From assembly GCF_023101185.1 (NCBI RefSeq), contig NZ_CP078077.1, positions 1,269,630 through 1,333,629 of the forward strand: a stretch of DNA of 64,000 bases, given 5' to 3'. Positions 32,703 to 41,549 of the stretch are shown in pieces. Every line of letters begins with the position of its first letter. Positions within the stretch are counted from its first letter, which is position 1. This stretch comes from Microbacterium galbinum (GTDB taxonomy: Bacteria; Actinomycetota; Actinomycetes; Actinomycetales; Microbacteriaceae). The position numbers were made by a program, and so were the translations under genes. The notes under the pieces were generated by a model. The model was given only the letters and a program-made list of their open reading frames with translations. It was not told where the DNA came from and did no database searches.

Positions 32703-34151
32703 CTACGCGCGTGCGCGACGGGGTCGGCGCTCGACCTTCACATCCTCGCTCATGTCCTCGAGCTCCTTGCCCTTGGTCTCGGCGACCTTGAAGTACACGA
32801 AGAAGAACGACAGCAGTGCGAAGAACGCGTAGAAACCGTAGGCGAACGGCAGGCCGATGTTGGCGAACGCGGGGAACGTGGTCGAGATGAAGAAGTTCGC
32901 CGCCCACTGCGCCGCCGCCGCGACCGCGAGGGCCCCCGCGCGGATCGAGTTCGGGAACATCTCGCCCAGCAGCACCCACACGAGCGGGCCCCAGGTGGCC
33001 CCGAAGAACACGACGAACGCGTTGGCGCAGATCAGCGCCACTGTCGACCAGGGCTCGGGCAGCGTGACGGCACCGGCGGAATCGAGGGTGCCGAACGAGA
33101 ACGCGAGAGCCATGAGGCCGAGAGAGATCGTCATGCCCACCGATCCGACGAGCAGCATGATGCGCCGGCCGACCTTGTCGACGAGCAGGATAGCGACGAT
33201 CGTCACCACGATGTTCGTCACGGAGGTGATCACCGTGATCAGCAGCGCCTCGGATTCACCGAAGCCGACCGACTGCCACAGCGTCGTCGAGTAGTAGAAG
33301 ATGACGTTGATGCCGACGAACTGCTGGAAGACCGAGAGCAGGATGCCGACCCAGACGATCGGCTTGAGGCCGAAGCGGTTGCCGCGCAGGTCGCGCAGGG
33401 ATTCCTTCTTCTCCGTGTCGATCGTGCCGGTGATCTCGGAGATCTTGGCCTTCACATCGACCGTGCCCGTGACGGTCGTGAGCACCTCGGATGCCTTCTC
33501 GATGTCGCCCTTGCGCACGAGATAGCGCGGGGATTCGGGGAGATTCAGCGCCATGATTCCGTAGACGATCGCCGGGATCGCCTCCGCGATGAACATCCAT
33601 CGCCAGGCGTACAGGCCCCAGAGCGACTCGGCAGCCCCGCCGGCGACCTCGGCGAGCAGGGCGTCCGACAACAGGGCGACGAAGATACCGCTCACGATCG
33701 CGAGCTGCTGCAGCGAGCCGAGTCGACCGCGCATGCTGGCGGGAGAGACCTCGGCGATGTACGCCGGCGCGATGACGGATGCCGCGCCGACACCGAGGCC
33801 ACCGACGATGCGCCAGATGATCAGGTCGACGACGCTGAAGGCCAGACCGGAACCAATCGACGACACCAGGAAGAGGACCGCAGCCGCGACCATGATGGGG
33901 ATGCGTCCGTACCGGTTCGCCAGCGGACCGGCGAACCACGCGCCGACCGCACAACCGATGAGGGCCGACGAGACGGCGAAGCCCTTGAGGCCGGCGCCGA
34001 GGTCGAAGCCCGACTGGTTGCCGGCGAGAGCATCCACCGCGCCGTTGATGACCGCTGTGTCGAATCCGAAGAGGAATCCACCGAGGGCCGCGGCGATGCT
34101 GATCGCGATCACCTTCCCCTTGATGCCGGATCCGGATGCTGTCGCTGACAT
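32703..34151 (-). CDS. Sugar porter family MFS transporter
   Basis: A 482-aa proton-coupled sugar symporter with twelve predicted spans. Sugar-porter signatures are present: GFLFGFDTAVINGAV in helix 1, GPLANRYGRIPIM (loop 2-3), PAYIAEVSPASMRGRLGSLQQLAIVSGI, PESPRYLVRKG, FQQFVGINVIFYYSTTLWQ in helix 7 and DKVGRRIMLLVGS. The C-terminus has PETKG-like AETKGKELEDM. The ATG at 34151 is preceded by GGGAGGG. Xylose, glucose or arabinose are possible substrates. Confidence 0.93.
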   Translation of the reverse strand: MSATASGSGIKGKVIAISIAAALGGFLFGFDTAVINGAVDALAGNQSGFDLGAGLKGFAVSSALIGCAVGAWFAGPLANRYGRIPIMVAAAVLFLVSSIGSGLAFSVVDLIIWRIVGGLGVGAASVIAPAYIAEVSPASMRGRLGSLQQLAIVSGIFVALLSDALLAEVAGGAAESLWGLYAWRWMFIAEAIPAIVYGIMALNLPESPRYLVRKGDIEKASEVLTTVTGTVDVKAKISEITGTIDTEKKESLRDLRGNRFGLKPIVWVGILLSVFQQFVGINVIFYYSTTLWQSVGFGESEALLITVITSVTNIVVTIVAILLVDKVGRRIMLLVGSVGMTISLGLMALAFSFGTLDSAGAVTLPEPWSTVALICANAFVVFFGATWGPLVWVLLGEMFPNSIRAGALAVAAAAQWAANFFISTTFPAFANIGLPFAYGFYAFFALLSFFFVYFKVAETKGKELEDMSEDVKVERRPRRARA

Positions 34152-34187
34152 GTTGCCCTCCCATGGGTCGTCCTCAGCGAGTCTAGA

Positions 34188-34200
34188 ACTCCGGAGAATC
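34188..34200. repeat. Single arm of the CTCCGGAG repeat family
   Basis: ACTCCGGAGAATC upstream of the transporter gene. No matching inverted arm is nearby, so this is a solo half-element. Confidence 0.4.
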
Positions 34201-34240
34201 TCGCGGGGGTGCTTGACATCGAGGGCCGTCAACGAGAAAT

Positions 34241-34275
34241 GCGCCCGACTCCCCGTGATTCAGGGGGTCGGACGC
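34241..34275 (-). terminator. parAB terminator hairpin
   Basis: CCGACTCCCC (34245-34254) pairs with GGGGGTCGG (34263-34271), with outer GCG/CGC extension. It lies 23-57 bases beyond the parB stop. Confidence 0.6.
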
Positions 34276-34297
34276 GATTCTCTGCAGTGGATCCGGC

Positions 34298-35275
34298 TCA
34301 GTTGCCGTAGCTCTCCTCGCCGAGCTCACTGAGGATGCGGTTGAGATCCTGGATCGAAGCGAAATCGATCGTGACCTGGCCTTTGCGCGAACCGAGGGAG
34401 ATCTTGACCCGCGTGTTGAGGCGATCCCCGAGCTTGCCGGCGACCTCATCGAGGTAGGCGCGGCGCGCTCCCGGCGTCGCCTTCGTCGTCTTGGTGCCAC
34501 TGCTCCACTGCGTCTTCGCGGCCTCCTCGGTCGCACGCACCGAGAGGTCTTCGTTCACGACCTTGTCGGCGAGGCGCTGCATCGATTCGGGCGTCTCGAG
34601 GCTGAGGATCGCGCGAGCGTGGCCCGCGGTCAGCACGCCGGCCGCGACACGCTGCTGCACGGGCACCGGCAGCTTGAGCAGACGGATCGTGTTGCTGATC
34701 TGAGGACGGGAACGACCGATGCGCGTCGCGAGTTCCTCCTGCGTGATGCCGAAGTCCTCGAGCAGCTGCTGGTAAGCGGACGCCTCTTCCAGAGGGTTGA
34801 GCTCGGAACGGTGGAGGTTCTCGAGCAACGCGTCGCGCAGGAGATCCTCATCGGCGGTCTCGCGCACGATCGCGGGGATGGCGGTGAGGCCGGCCTCCCG
34901 AGCGGCGCGCGTGCGCCGCTCCCCCATGATCAGCTCGTAGTCGCCCTCGGAGTTGGTGCGCACGACGACCGGCTGCAGCACGCCGAACTCCCGCACGCTG
35001 TGCACCAGCTCGGCGAGATCATCGGCATCGAAGTGGGTGCGCGGCTGGCGCGGGTTGGCGACGATCTTGTTCGGGTCGACCTGCACGAGGTGGATTCCCG
35101 GCACGACGGTGAGGTCGACGGCATCCGCATCCTCGGCGGATGCCTCGGCCGTGGTCGTCGACTCCGACGGACGGATGCTCGCGCCGGGGAAGAACACGTC
35201 GACCGGACGCTCCGTCTGGTCGGCCGTGGGGATGAGTGCGCCGATTCCGCGGCCCAGACCAGTGCGCTTCGCCAT
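34298..35275 (-). CDS. parB: Chromosome partitioning protein ParB
   Basis: CTP-dependent DNA clamp of 325 aa that loads at parS and spreads. N-terminal KRTGLGRGIGALIPT (ParA-interacting region), CTP/arginine motif GERRTRAAREAG (about residues 120-131), helix-turn-helix ITQEELATRIGRSRPQISNTIRLL, and a C-terminal dimerisation segment ending GEESYGN. Two adjacent ATG codons exist; the second (35275) is better spaced from AAGGAG and overlaps the parA stop by one base. The ten parS sites in this window are its binding targets. Confidence 0.96.
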   Translation of the reverse strand: MAKRTGLGRGIGALIPTADQTERPVDVFFPGASIRPSESTTTAEASAEDADAVDLTVVPGIHLVQVDPNKIVANPRQPRTHFDADDLAELVHSVREFGVLQPVVVRTNSEGDYELIMGERRTRAAREAGLTAIPAIVRETADEDLLRDALLENLHRSELNPLEEASAYQQLLEDFGITQEELATRIGRSRPQISNTIRLLKLPVPVQQRVAAGVLTAGHARAILSLETPESMQRLADKVVNEDLSVRATEEAAKTQWSSGTKTTKATPGARRAYLDEVAGKLGDRLNTRVKISLGSRKGQVTIDFASIQDLNRILSELGEESYGN

Positions 35276-36198
35276 CATTTCTCCTTGCTCTGCGCCGCAC
35301 GCGACGCGATTTCGACAGCGGCCTCACGGTATGCGATCGCGCCGGCGGACTGACCGTCGTAGGCGATCACCGTCTGGCCGAAGCTCGGGGCCTCCGACAC
35401 GCGCACCGACCGCGGGATCATCGTCTCGAGCACCTGCTCGGGGAAATGACCGCGCACCTCTTCGGCCACCTGCTGCGCCAGGCGGGTACGGCCGTCGTAC
35501 ATCGTCAACAGGATGGTCGAGAGGTGCAGACCCGGGTTCAGGTGCTTCTGGATCATCTGGATGCTGCCGAGCAGTTGGCTCAGACCCTCCAGCGCGTAGT
35601 ACTCGCACTGAATGGGAATGAACACCTCGGATGCCGCGGTGAACGCGTTGATCGTGAGGAGACCGAGCGACGGCGGGCAGTCTATGATCACGAAGTCCAT
35701 CGGCGTGCTCTTGAGGTACTCGTCGAGTGCTGTGCGCAGTCGATGCTCGCGCGCCACCTGCGCCACGAGCTCGATCTCGGCGCCGGCGAGGTGAATCGTG
35801 CTCGGCGCGCAGAAGAGGTTCTCGTCCTCGGGGCTCTGCTGAACGATCTCAGCGAGGGGCGTTCCCTCGATCAGGACGTCGTAGATGCTCGCGGTCTCCG
35901 CATTGTGCGGGACTCCGAGCGCCGTCGACGCATTTCCCTGCGGATCGAGGTCGATCACGAGGACCTTCGCCCCCAGCCCGGCGAGGGCCGAAGCCACGTT
36001 CACCGCGGTCGTGGTCTTACCGACCCCGCCCTTCTGGTTGGAGACCGTCATCACCCGCGTCTCTCCGGAGAACTCCACCTTCGTGGACTCCAGAGCACGA
36101 CGTCGAGCTGACAGGTCGGCGAGCTCCCGCGCGAGCGGTGTATCCATCCCGAATGATTCACTCGGGGATGCCTTTTCGGACTGTTTCACGTGAAACAT
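35275..36198 (-). CDS. parA: Chromosome partitioning ATPase ParA
   Basis: ATPase of 307 aa that drives origin segregation with ParB. Deviant Walker A SNQKGGVGKTTTAVNVASALA (about residues 52-72), Walker A' LVIDLDPQGNAS, and Walker B FVIIDCPPSLGLL. The first codons (MFHVKQ) are encoded by a perfect parS site, so ParB bound there would cover the start region. An internal start, MDTPLAREL at codon 18, is possible and would place parS in the leader. Forms an operon with parB. Confidence 0.95.
   Translation of the reverse strand: MFHVKQSEKASPSESFGMDTPLARELADLSARRRALESTKVEFSGETRVMTVSNQKGGVGKTTTAVNVASALAGLGAKVLVIDLDPQGNASTALGVPHNAETASIYDVLIEGTPLAEIVQQSPEDENLFCAPSTIHLAGAEIELVAQVAREHRLRTALDEYLKSTPMDFVIIDCPPSLGLLTINAFTAASEVFIPIQCEYYALEGLSQLLGSIQMIQKHLNPGLHLSTILLTMYDGRTRLAQQVAEEVRGHFPEQVLETMIPRSVRVSEAPSFGQTVIAYDGQSAGAIAYREAAVEIASRAAQSKEK
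36182..36197. other. parS site 1 (perfect), overlapping the parA start
   Basis: TGTTTCACGTGAAACA, the exact palindromic ParB-binding consensus. It covers the first codons of the annotated parA start, which predicts autorepression of parAB. Confidence 0.92.
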
Positions 36199-36312
36199 CC
36201 ACTCCTTTCGGGGCCGCGTTCCACTCTAATCGCTTGGACCGACGTCGGAACGCCGAGGGTGCGGTTCCTCGGGCTGTCGAGAGCTGTATCTCGGGTTTCC
36301 TCGGCACTCTTC

Positions 36313-36389
36313 GGGGTGTGGGGGTGCAGTACTCCTTGGGGTGTGGAGGTGCAGTAGTCCTTGGAGGTGTGGAGGTGAAGCGCTCCCTT
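36313..36389. repeat. Three tandem 25-bp repeats of the GTGTGGAGGTG arm
   Basis: Units begin at 36313, 36338 and 36363 and follow GGGGTGTGGAGGTGCAGTA plus CTCCTT with few changes. The third unit is the left arm of the adjacent 99-bp palindromic element, so arms appear to have duplicated in tandem. Confidence 0.7.
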
Positions 36390-36465
36390 CGTTCGCAGAA
36401 CGGGGACCCTCCCGCTTCGCGGGCCCCTCCCGATGCTCACTCCCGGGAGTACTTCACCTCCACAC
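36367..36465 (+). repeat. 99-bp palindromic element, copy 2
   Basis: Inverted arms of 21 bases at 36367-36387 (GTGTGGAGGTGAAGCGCTCC...) and 36445-36465 differ at two positions. The 57-base core contains the hairpin CCCGCTTCGCGGG. It is the same length as copy 3, which lies in the opposite orientation. Confidence 0.8.
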
Positions 36466-36512
36466 GGCTTCTTTGCGTCAGTCAGTCGAGGTTGGTGTCG
36501 GCATCTCTACGA

Positions 36513-36528
36513 CGTTTCACGTGAAACA
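36513..36528. other. parS site 2 (one mismatch)
   Basis: CGTTTCACGTGAAACA, differing from consensus only at the first base. Confidence 0.88.
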
Positions 36529-36806
36529 CGGCTACTCGACGGGAGGAGCATCGGTCGCCAGGGGTCCGGCGGAACCACCGCAAACTTCGCGATCTACCGG
36601 ACTGGCGCCTGTCGGAGTGGGTGCCCTCAATCCTGAGTCGCCCTCATCGACATGCACCTCTTGCAGCTGACGTGCCGGACCTCCGCCCCAAGGTGCGGGT
36701 GCGCTCCTCTGGGGCCATAGTTGGGACTCGCTTGGCGGACCAGTCGGTTGGTTGCCTACTGCTCGGAGTCGCACAGGCCCAGTTTTCGCCGCCGCGGCTG
36801 CATACA

Positions 36807-36822
36807 CGTTTCACGTGAAACA
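36807..36822. other. parS site 3 (one mismatch)
   Basis: CGTTTCACGTGAAACA. Confidence 0.88.
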
Positions 36823-36866
36823 CAGGGGGATGAGTGTTTAGCGGGCCCGCGGTGAGAGACACTCAC

Positions 36867-36899
36867 GGTCCCTGAGCGAGCGAAGCGAAACGAAGGGCC
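36867..36899. repeat. TGAGCGAG dispersed repeat
   Basis: GGTCCCTGAGCGAGCGAAGC, continuing GAAACGAAGGGCC, between parS sites 3 and 4. Confidence 0.65.
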
Positions 36900-36956
36900 G
36901 CCAGCGAGGAACAGTCAGCTACGCTCCCCCGCGCAGTACCTCCGTCGTCACTCTCC

Positions 36957-37065
36957 ATCCCCCGTTCCCCACTCCCCTCTCCCCTCTCCCCTCGCCACGC
37001 TCCCCGCTTCTCTCGCCACGTGCTCCGCACTCCTCGCCACGTTCCCCGCGCTCCTCGCCAGTCCC
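36957..37065. repeat. Pyrimidine-rich degenerate array
   Basis: A C/T-rich stretch with recurring CCCCTCTC and CTCGCCACG units (CTCGCCACG near 36998, 37012 and 37036). Low complexity with no coding character. Confidence 0.6.
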
Positions 37066-37095
37066 CGGCCACCGTCTCGGCGATGAGGACTCCTA

Positions 37096-37111
37096 TGTTT
37101 CACGTGAAACA
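37096..37111. other. parS site 4 (perfect)
   Basis: TGTTTCACGTGAAACA. Confidence 0.92.
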
Positions 37112-37315
37112 AGTTCAGATGGGCCCAAGCTGCGGCGCTCCGAGCCTTTGATCATCACCGATTGCTTCCGCCGAACGGAAGTGGGGTACTTCCCCAACCG
37201 GCAGCGGTAGCCCGCAACGCGGCGCCCGCCCCACCCCGCCCCGCCCCGTCCCGTCCGCCCGTGCCGTACAGCCGCCCCGCCGCCTCCCGCCGTACCCTTC
37301 CCCGCGTCCCCCGCG

Positions 37316-37610
<295 letters not shown>

Positions 37611-37681
37611 AGCGCCACCGGTCCCCACACCTCCCCCACACTCCGTTCACTGTTCGTCGCTATCCCGGCCGCAACACCACA

Positions 37682-37697
37682 TGTTTCACGTGGAACA
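37682..37697. other. parS site 5 (one mismatch)
   Basis: TGTTTCACGTGGAACA, with G replacing A in the right half. Confidence 0.82.
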
Positions 37698-37932
37698 TCG
37701 CCCCAAGAGTCCCGACAACGGCGCAGCGCGCAACGACAGGTGATATGGACTGCAGAGGCAACTAGGTGCGCCAGGGCCTAACGTCGCCCGACCCGCGGGG
37801 CGGCGGGCCCCCGGCTCTACTGAGCGAGCGGACCACAAGAAACAATAAGAAGCGAACGAAGTCACAAGCGAAGGGAACACTACCGCTGCGCACCAGCTAC
37901 CTCGAACCCTCTGATCGGGCTCTCTAACCAGA

Positions 37933-37948
37933 TGTTTCACGTGAAACA
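37933..37948. other. parS site 6 (perfect)
   Basis: TGTTTCACGTGAAACA. Confidence 0.92.
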
Positions 37949-38181
37949 GAGCCAGCCGACACCAGCAGCCCCTCAACGCACTCGCCCTCCGCGCGCTGCT
38001 GCATCAGATTGAGCGAGCTTAGTGCGCTCCCTCACCTGAGCATCGGCACGAACTCGCGAGGTAGTAACGCCTCAGGCGCTCCTCACACGAGCGAGAAGTA
38101 CTCGAGAGCCGCAACCCAACCGACCAACCCTGCCGCTCCCGACGTCTTCGCACTGGAGATGACGAGCTTCATCGGGAACGA

Positions 38182-38197
38182 TGTTTCACGTGAAACA
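38182..38197. other. parS site 7 (perfect)
   Basis: TGTTTCACGTGAAACA. Confidence 0.92.
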
Positions 38198-38257
38198 CAG
38201 ATATGCAGAGGCCGTCACCGCCCGGTCCCCCCTGCTCGCACAGGCCTACAAGCCACT

Positions 38258-38356
38258 GTGTGGAGGTGGCGTACTCCCGGGAGTGAGGATCGGGAGGGGC
38301 CCGCGAAGCGGGAGGGTCCCCGCTCTGCGAACGAAGGGAGTACGCCGCCTCCACAC
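38258..38356 (-). repeat. 99-bp palindromic element, copy 3 (inverted)
   Basis: Arms 38258-38278 and 38336-38356 match at 20 of 21 positions as inverted repeats. The 57-base core is the reverse complement of the copy 2 core with only two differences. Exactly the same total length as copy 2. Confidence 0.8.
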
Positions 38357-38386
38357 CCACAAGAAACGCACGAAAGCAGTCACCGG

Positions 38387-38402
38387 TGTTTCACGTGAAA
38401 CA
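38387..38402. other. parS site 8 (perfect)
   Basis: TGTTTCACGTGAAACA, immediately 3' of the acetyltransferase gene. Confidence 0.92.
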
Positions 38403-38408
38403 CCAGAA

Positions 38409-38852
38409 CTACGAGGACTCCACTCCCCCACGAACCATGAAGACGTCCACGGCATCCTCACTCTCGAGCCTGAATCCATGACGCTCGTAGAGACGCCGAG
38501 CGGCACTCCCCTGCAGTACGTTCAGGCGGAAGGGGAGCCCGGTGCCATGCTTCTCGAGAAGGTGAGTGAGCACCGCAGTCCCCACACCCTTGCCCTGCAC
38601 GTTCGGGTCCAGATAGAAGTGCTCGATCCATACGGCATCCGGCTCGTCGCGAACGGCAACAGATCCCACGTCGCGCCCATCGAGGACGATGACCCAGGTG
38701 TTCTCCGGCACGAAAGCCCTCAGGAAGCGTTCACGCACCCAGGTCGGGTCGTACCTGTCGAGGCGCTCGAGATCCGGACGCATCACCACGGCGCGCAGCT
38801 CGGCTATCCAGGCCGCATCACTCGGCGTGCTCGTGCGCAACGTCCAGTCCAT
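38409..38852 (-). CDS. GNAT family N-acetyltransferase
   Basis: A 147-aa acetyl-CoA-dependent transferase. Motif A is IEHFYLDPNVQGKGVGTAVLTHLLEKH (acetyl-CoA pyrophosphate loop QGKGVG), followed by LNVLQGSAARRLYERHGF. The substrate is unknown. Two ATGs lie six bases apart; 38852 (MDWTLRTST) has the better spacing from GGGAGG, and 38858 is the alternative. Longer frames would translate two parS sites and are rejected. The gene is embedded in the parS cluster, between sites 8 and 9. Confidence 0.88.
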   Translation of the reverse strand: MDWTLRTSTPSDAAWIAELRAVVMRPDLERLDRYDPTWVRERFLRAFVPENTWVIVLDGRDVGSVAVRDEPDAVWIEHFYLDPNVQGKGVGTAVLTHLLEKHGTGLPFRLNVLQGSAARRLYERHGFRLESEDAVDVFMVRGGVESS

Positions 38853-38903
38853 GTCCATACCCTCCCGACCGCGAACACTCTGATCTGAAGCGAATCCGGG
38901 CAA

Positions 38904-38919
38904 CGTTTCACGTGAAACA
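38904..38919. other. parS site 9 (one mismatch)
   Basis: CGTTTCACGTGAAACA, in the leader region of the acetyltransferase gene. Confidence 0.88.
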
Positions 38920-38958
38920 TCGTCGACCTCGGGCCAGAGCCCTCCCTCGGCGATGTGA

Positions 38959-38974
38959 TGTTTCACGTGAAACA
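38959..38974. other. parS site 10 (perfect)
   Basis: TGTTTCACGTGAAACA, seven bases beyond the rsmG stop codon. Confidence 0.92.
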
Positions 38975-38981
38975 TCGCCGC

Positions 38982-39626
38982 TCAGGCGCGCACGAAGGCC
39001 CGGATCACGCGGGTGATCTCCGGGAGAACGCCCTCACCGAGCACCTCGACCCGCACGTCGCTGAGCTTGTACTTCTTGATCTGCTTCTGCGCGGCGTCGA
39101 TCTCGTTCGCCGCGTTCATCCCCTTGAGGAGAGTCACCTCTCCACCATCGCGCGCGAGCGGCGCGGTGAGAGGAAGCAGTGTGCGCAGAGCGCTGACGGC
39201 ACGCGCGGTGACCACGTCGAAGGCGCCGGGTCGGCCCACATCCTCGGCACGAGCGCGCAGGATCTCGACGTTCTCGAGGCCGAGCGCGTCGACCTGCTCG
39301 GTCAACCACGTCACGCGTCGTTCCATGGGCTCGATGAGGGTCCAGTGCACATCCGGTCGGGCGATCGCCAGCACCAGCCCCGGAAGTCCCGCTCCAGAGC
39401 CGATGTCGGCAACACGGCCGTGGAAGAGAGGTGCCGCGATCGCACTGTTCAGAATGTGACGCGTCCACAGTCGCGGCAGTTCCAATGGGCCGATCAGACC
39501 ACGCTGCTCTCCCTCACGGGCGAGCGCATCGGTGAAGGCACGCGCGGTGTCGATCCGATCACCGAAGAGCGTGGCCGCAACGGCCGGTTCCGCCTCGAGC
39601 CCACTCATGCCGAGTACATCCGACAT
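38982..39626 (-). CDS. rsmG: 16S rRNA (guanine-527-N7)-methyltransferase
   Basis: A 214-aa methyltransferase that modifies G527 of 16S rRNA. It has the N-terminal helices (GDRIDTARAFTDALAREGEQRGLIGPLELPRLWTRHILNS), the SAM-binding VADIGSGAGLPGLVLAIARPD, and DVVTARAVSALRTLLPLTAPLARDGGEVTLLKG. The start at 39626 lies 13 bases after the jag stop; 39608 is an alternative, as ribosome-binding signals are weak for both. The gene is in the standard order rpmH-rnpA-yidD-yidC-jag-rsmG-parA. Confidence 0.94.
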   Translation of the reverse strand: MSDVLGMSGLEAEPAVAATLFGDRIDTARAFTDALAREGEQRGLIGPLELPRLWTRHILNSAIAAPLFHGRVADIGSGAGLPGLVLAIARPDVHWTLIEPMERRVTWLTEQVDALGLENVEILRARAEDVGRPGAFDVVTARAVSALRTLLPLTAPLARDGGEVTLLKGMNAANEIDAAQKQIKKYKLSDVRVEVLGEGVLPEITRVIRAFVRA

Positions 39627-39639
39627 CGATCGTTCGATG

Positions 39640-40131
39640 TCAGCGACGGCGCAGAACCGTGTGACGGTCCGCGCCCTCACCGTACGACTCGGAAACGAGT
39701 CCGCGTTCCGCCGCGATGTCGTGCACGAGCTTCCGCTCGTAGCTGGACATCGAGGGCAGCGACGCCTGAGACGCACCCTCATCGAGCTTCGCTGCAGCGG
39801 CATCCACCAGCGTCTCGAGCTGACGACGACGCGTGTCGCGCGAACCGCCGATGTCGAGGATCAGGCGGGAGAACGAGCCGGTCTTGCTCTGCACGGCGAG
39901 GCGCGTGAGCTCCTGCAGCGCCTGAACCGTATCGGGAGCCGACAGGAGGCTGAGCCCGTCGCCCTCCGCCTCGACCGAGACGTACGCACGTCCCTGACGA
40001 ACATCGAGATTCAGGTCGCCGTCGATGTCGGCGATGTCGAGCAACTCTTCGAGGTAGTCCGCGGCGATGTCGCCCTCGTTCTCGAGCTCGGCCACCGTGG
40101 GCTCGACGTTCTCGGTCACGCTCTCGCTCAT
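39640..40131 (-). CDS. RNA-binding protein Jag/KhpB (R3H domain)
   Basis: A 163-aa protein of the Jag (SpoIIIJ-associated) family, with a KH-like domain (YVSVEAEGDGLSLLSAPDTVQALQELTRLAVQ) and a C-terminal R3H domain (LPSMSSYERKLVHDIAAERGLVSESYGEGADRHTVLRRR). It binds RNA and, in Gram-positive bacteria, influences cell elongation and division. The acidic N-terminus lacks the Jag-N domain, typical for Actinobacteria. The start ATG overlaps the yidC stop by one base. Confidence 0.93.
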   Translation of the reverse strand: MSESVTENVEPTVAELENEGDIAADYLEELLDIADIDGDLNLDVRQGRAYVSVEAEGDGLSLLSAPDTVQALQELTRLAVQSKTGSFSRLILDIGGSRDTRRRQLETLVDAAAAKLDEGASQASLPSMSSYERKLVHDIAAERGLVSESYGEGADRHTVLRRR

Positions 40132-41195
40132 CAGGAGCCCTTCTTCTTCGCGCGCTTCTTGCCCACCGGCTGCTGACGCTTCGGTGCTTCGGCCTTCGCC
40201 TTCTCCGCCTCGTCGAACAGACGCTTCTGCTCGGCCTCGTACGCGGCCATCGGAACGACCTTGCCCGAGGAGTCGATCGCCTTGCCCTTGCGAGCGAGGC
40301 GCTCCTCGCGGGCCTTGGCTGCTTCGGATCCGGGGGTCGGCATCTCGCGGATGACGAGGAACTGCTGCCCCATCGTCCACAGGTTCGAGATGAACCAGTA
40401 CACGACGACGCCGAGCGGGAAGAAGATACCCGAGAAGATGAAGCCCAGCGGCAGAACGTAGAGCATGATCTTCTGCATCTGGTACGCCTGGCCGGTCTTG
40501 GCCTCGGGCGACAGGTTCTTCGAGATGATCTGCAGCTGGGTGAAGAACTGCGAACCGATCATCAGCACGACGAGCGTGACCAGGATGATGATCGCCGTGG
40601 TGTTGCCGGCGTCGACCGCGTTGCCGAGCGTCTCGTGCAGCGAGGCGACACCGAAGAGCTTCGCGTCGTAGAACTGCTCGGTGAGCTCGGCGTTGAGGAG
40701 GCCCACACCGCCGATGCCGGCCGCGTGGTGCTTGGTGACATCGCTGAGCACGCTGAAGAGCGAGAAGAAGACCGGCATCTGCACGAGGAGCGGGAGACAG
40801 CTCGACATCGGCGTCGTGCCGTGCTTCTTGTAGAGGGCCATCGTCTCGCGACTCATGGCCTCACGGCTGAGCTGGTCGCGCTTGCCCTTGTACTTCTCCT
40901 GGACTTTCCGCAGTTCAGGAGCGATTTCCATCATCTTTCGCTGGCTCTTGATCTGCTTCACGAAGAGCGGGATCAGAGCAGCACGCACCACGATGACGAG
41001 ACCGACGATCGACAGGACCCAGGTGATGCCCGACGCTGCCGGCAGGCCGACGGCGGTCAGCAGCCAGTGCCAGGCGACGAGCACCAGCTCGACCAGCCAC
41101 TTGAGCGGCCAGAGGATGGTTCCGATCAGATCGAAACCTCCGGAGGAGGGAGCCGGCGACGGTGAGACGCTGGCGAGCAGAAGGTCGAGACCCAC
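40131..41195 (-). CDS. yidC: Membrane protein insertase YidC
   Basis: A 354-aa insertase of the YidC/Oxa1/Alb3 family that inserts and folds membrane proteins, with or without Sec. It has about five core spans: LKWLVELVLVAWHWLLTAVG, TWVLSIVGLVIVVRAALIPLFVKQIKSQRKM, LPLLVQMPVFFSLFSVL, then two further downstream. The positively charged groove arginine lies in VVRAALIP. The lysine-rich tail (KKRAKKKGS) fits ribosome binding. GTG start at 41195. It is located between yidD and jag, as expected. Confidence 0.95.
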   Translation of the reverse strand: MGLDLLLASVSPSPAPSSGGFDLIGTILWPLKWLVELVLVAWHWLLTAVGLPAASGITWVLSIVGLVIVVRAALIPLFVKQIKSQRKMMEIAPELRKVQEKYKGKRDQLSREAMSRETMALYKKHGTTPMSSCLPLLVQMPVFFSLFSVLSDVTKHHAAGIGGVGLLNAELTEQFYDAKLFGVASLHETLGNAVDAGNTTAIIILVTLVVLMIGSQFFTQLQIISKNLSPEAKTGQAYQMQKIMLYVLPLGFIFSGIFFPLGVVVYWFISNLWTMGQQFLVIREMPTPGSEAAKAREERLARKGKAIDSSGKVVPMAAYEAEQKRLFDEAEKAKAEAPKRQQPVGKKRAKKKGS

Positions 41196-41198
41196 CGG

Positions 41199-41549
41199 TC
41201 AGTCCTTTCGAGCGGGAACGACGAAACCATGGGCGGTCAGGTCGTGGCGGAAGTGTTCGTGCGGTTTCACGTCGTCGACGCCCCCGCGGGTCCAGGGATT
41301 GCAACGGAGGATGCGCCATGCCGAGAGCAGTGTTCCCCGCACGGCACCGTGCTGTTGCACCGCACCTACAGCGTAAGCCGAACAGGACGGGTAGTACGCA
41401 CAGACATCTCCATACATCGGGGAGATCACCTTGCGGTACCCGGTGAGGAACCCGAGCACGAGATTGCGCGGGATCAACGGGATGCTGCGCATCAGATCAC
41501 CCGTGTGCAGGTGTCCCGTCCCGATGGAGGATGCCGGCAGCGCGGTCAT
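41199..41549 (-). CDS. yidD: Membrane protein insertion efficiency factor YidD
   Basis: A 116-aa YidD protein that assists YidC-dependent membrane insertion. The conserved core is IPLIPRNLVLGFLTGYRKVISPMYGDVCAYYPSCSAYAVGAVQQHG and RILRCNPWTRGGVDDV, with the cysteines of the family (CAYYPSCS, RCNPW). The start at 41549 overlaps the rnpA stop as ATGA; an internal ATG at 41492 (MRSIPLIPRN) would give the typical short form. It lies three bases before yidC. Confidence 0.92.
   Translation of the reverse strand: MTALPASSIGTGHLHTGDLMRSIPLIPRNLVLGFLTGYRKVISPMYGDVCAYYPSCSAYAVGAVQQHGAVRGTLLSAWRILRCNPWTRGGVDDVKPHEHFRHDLTAHGFVVPARKD

Noticed and set aside
38853-38975. Acetyltransferase start at 38975
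   Set aside because: The added residues (MFHVKHH and FHV-like segments) are translations of parS sites 9 and 10.
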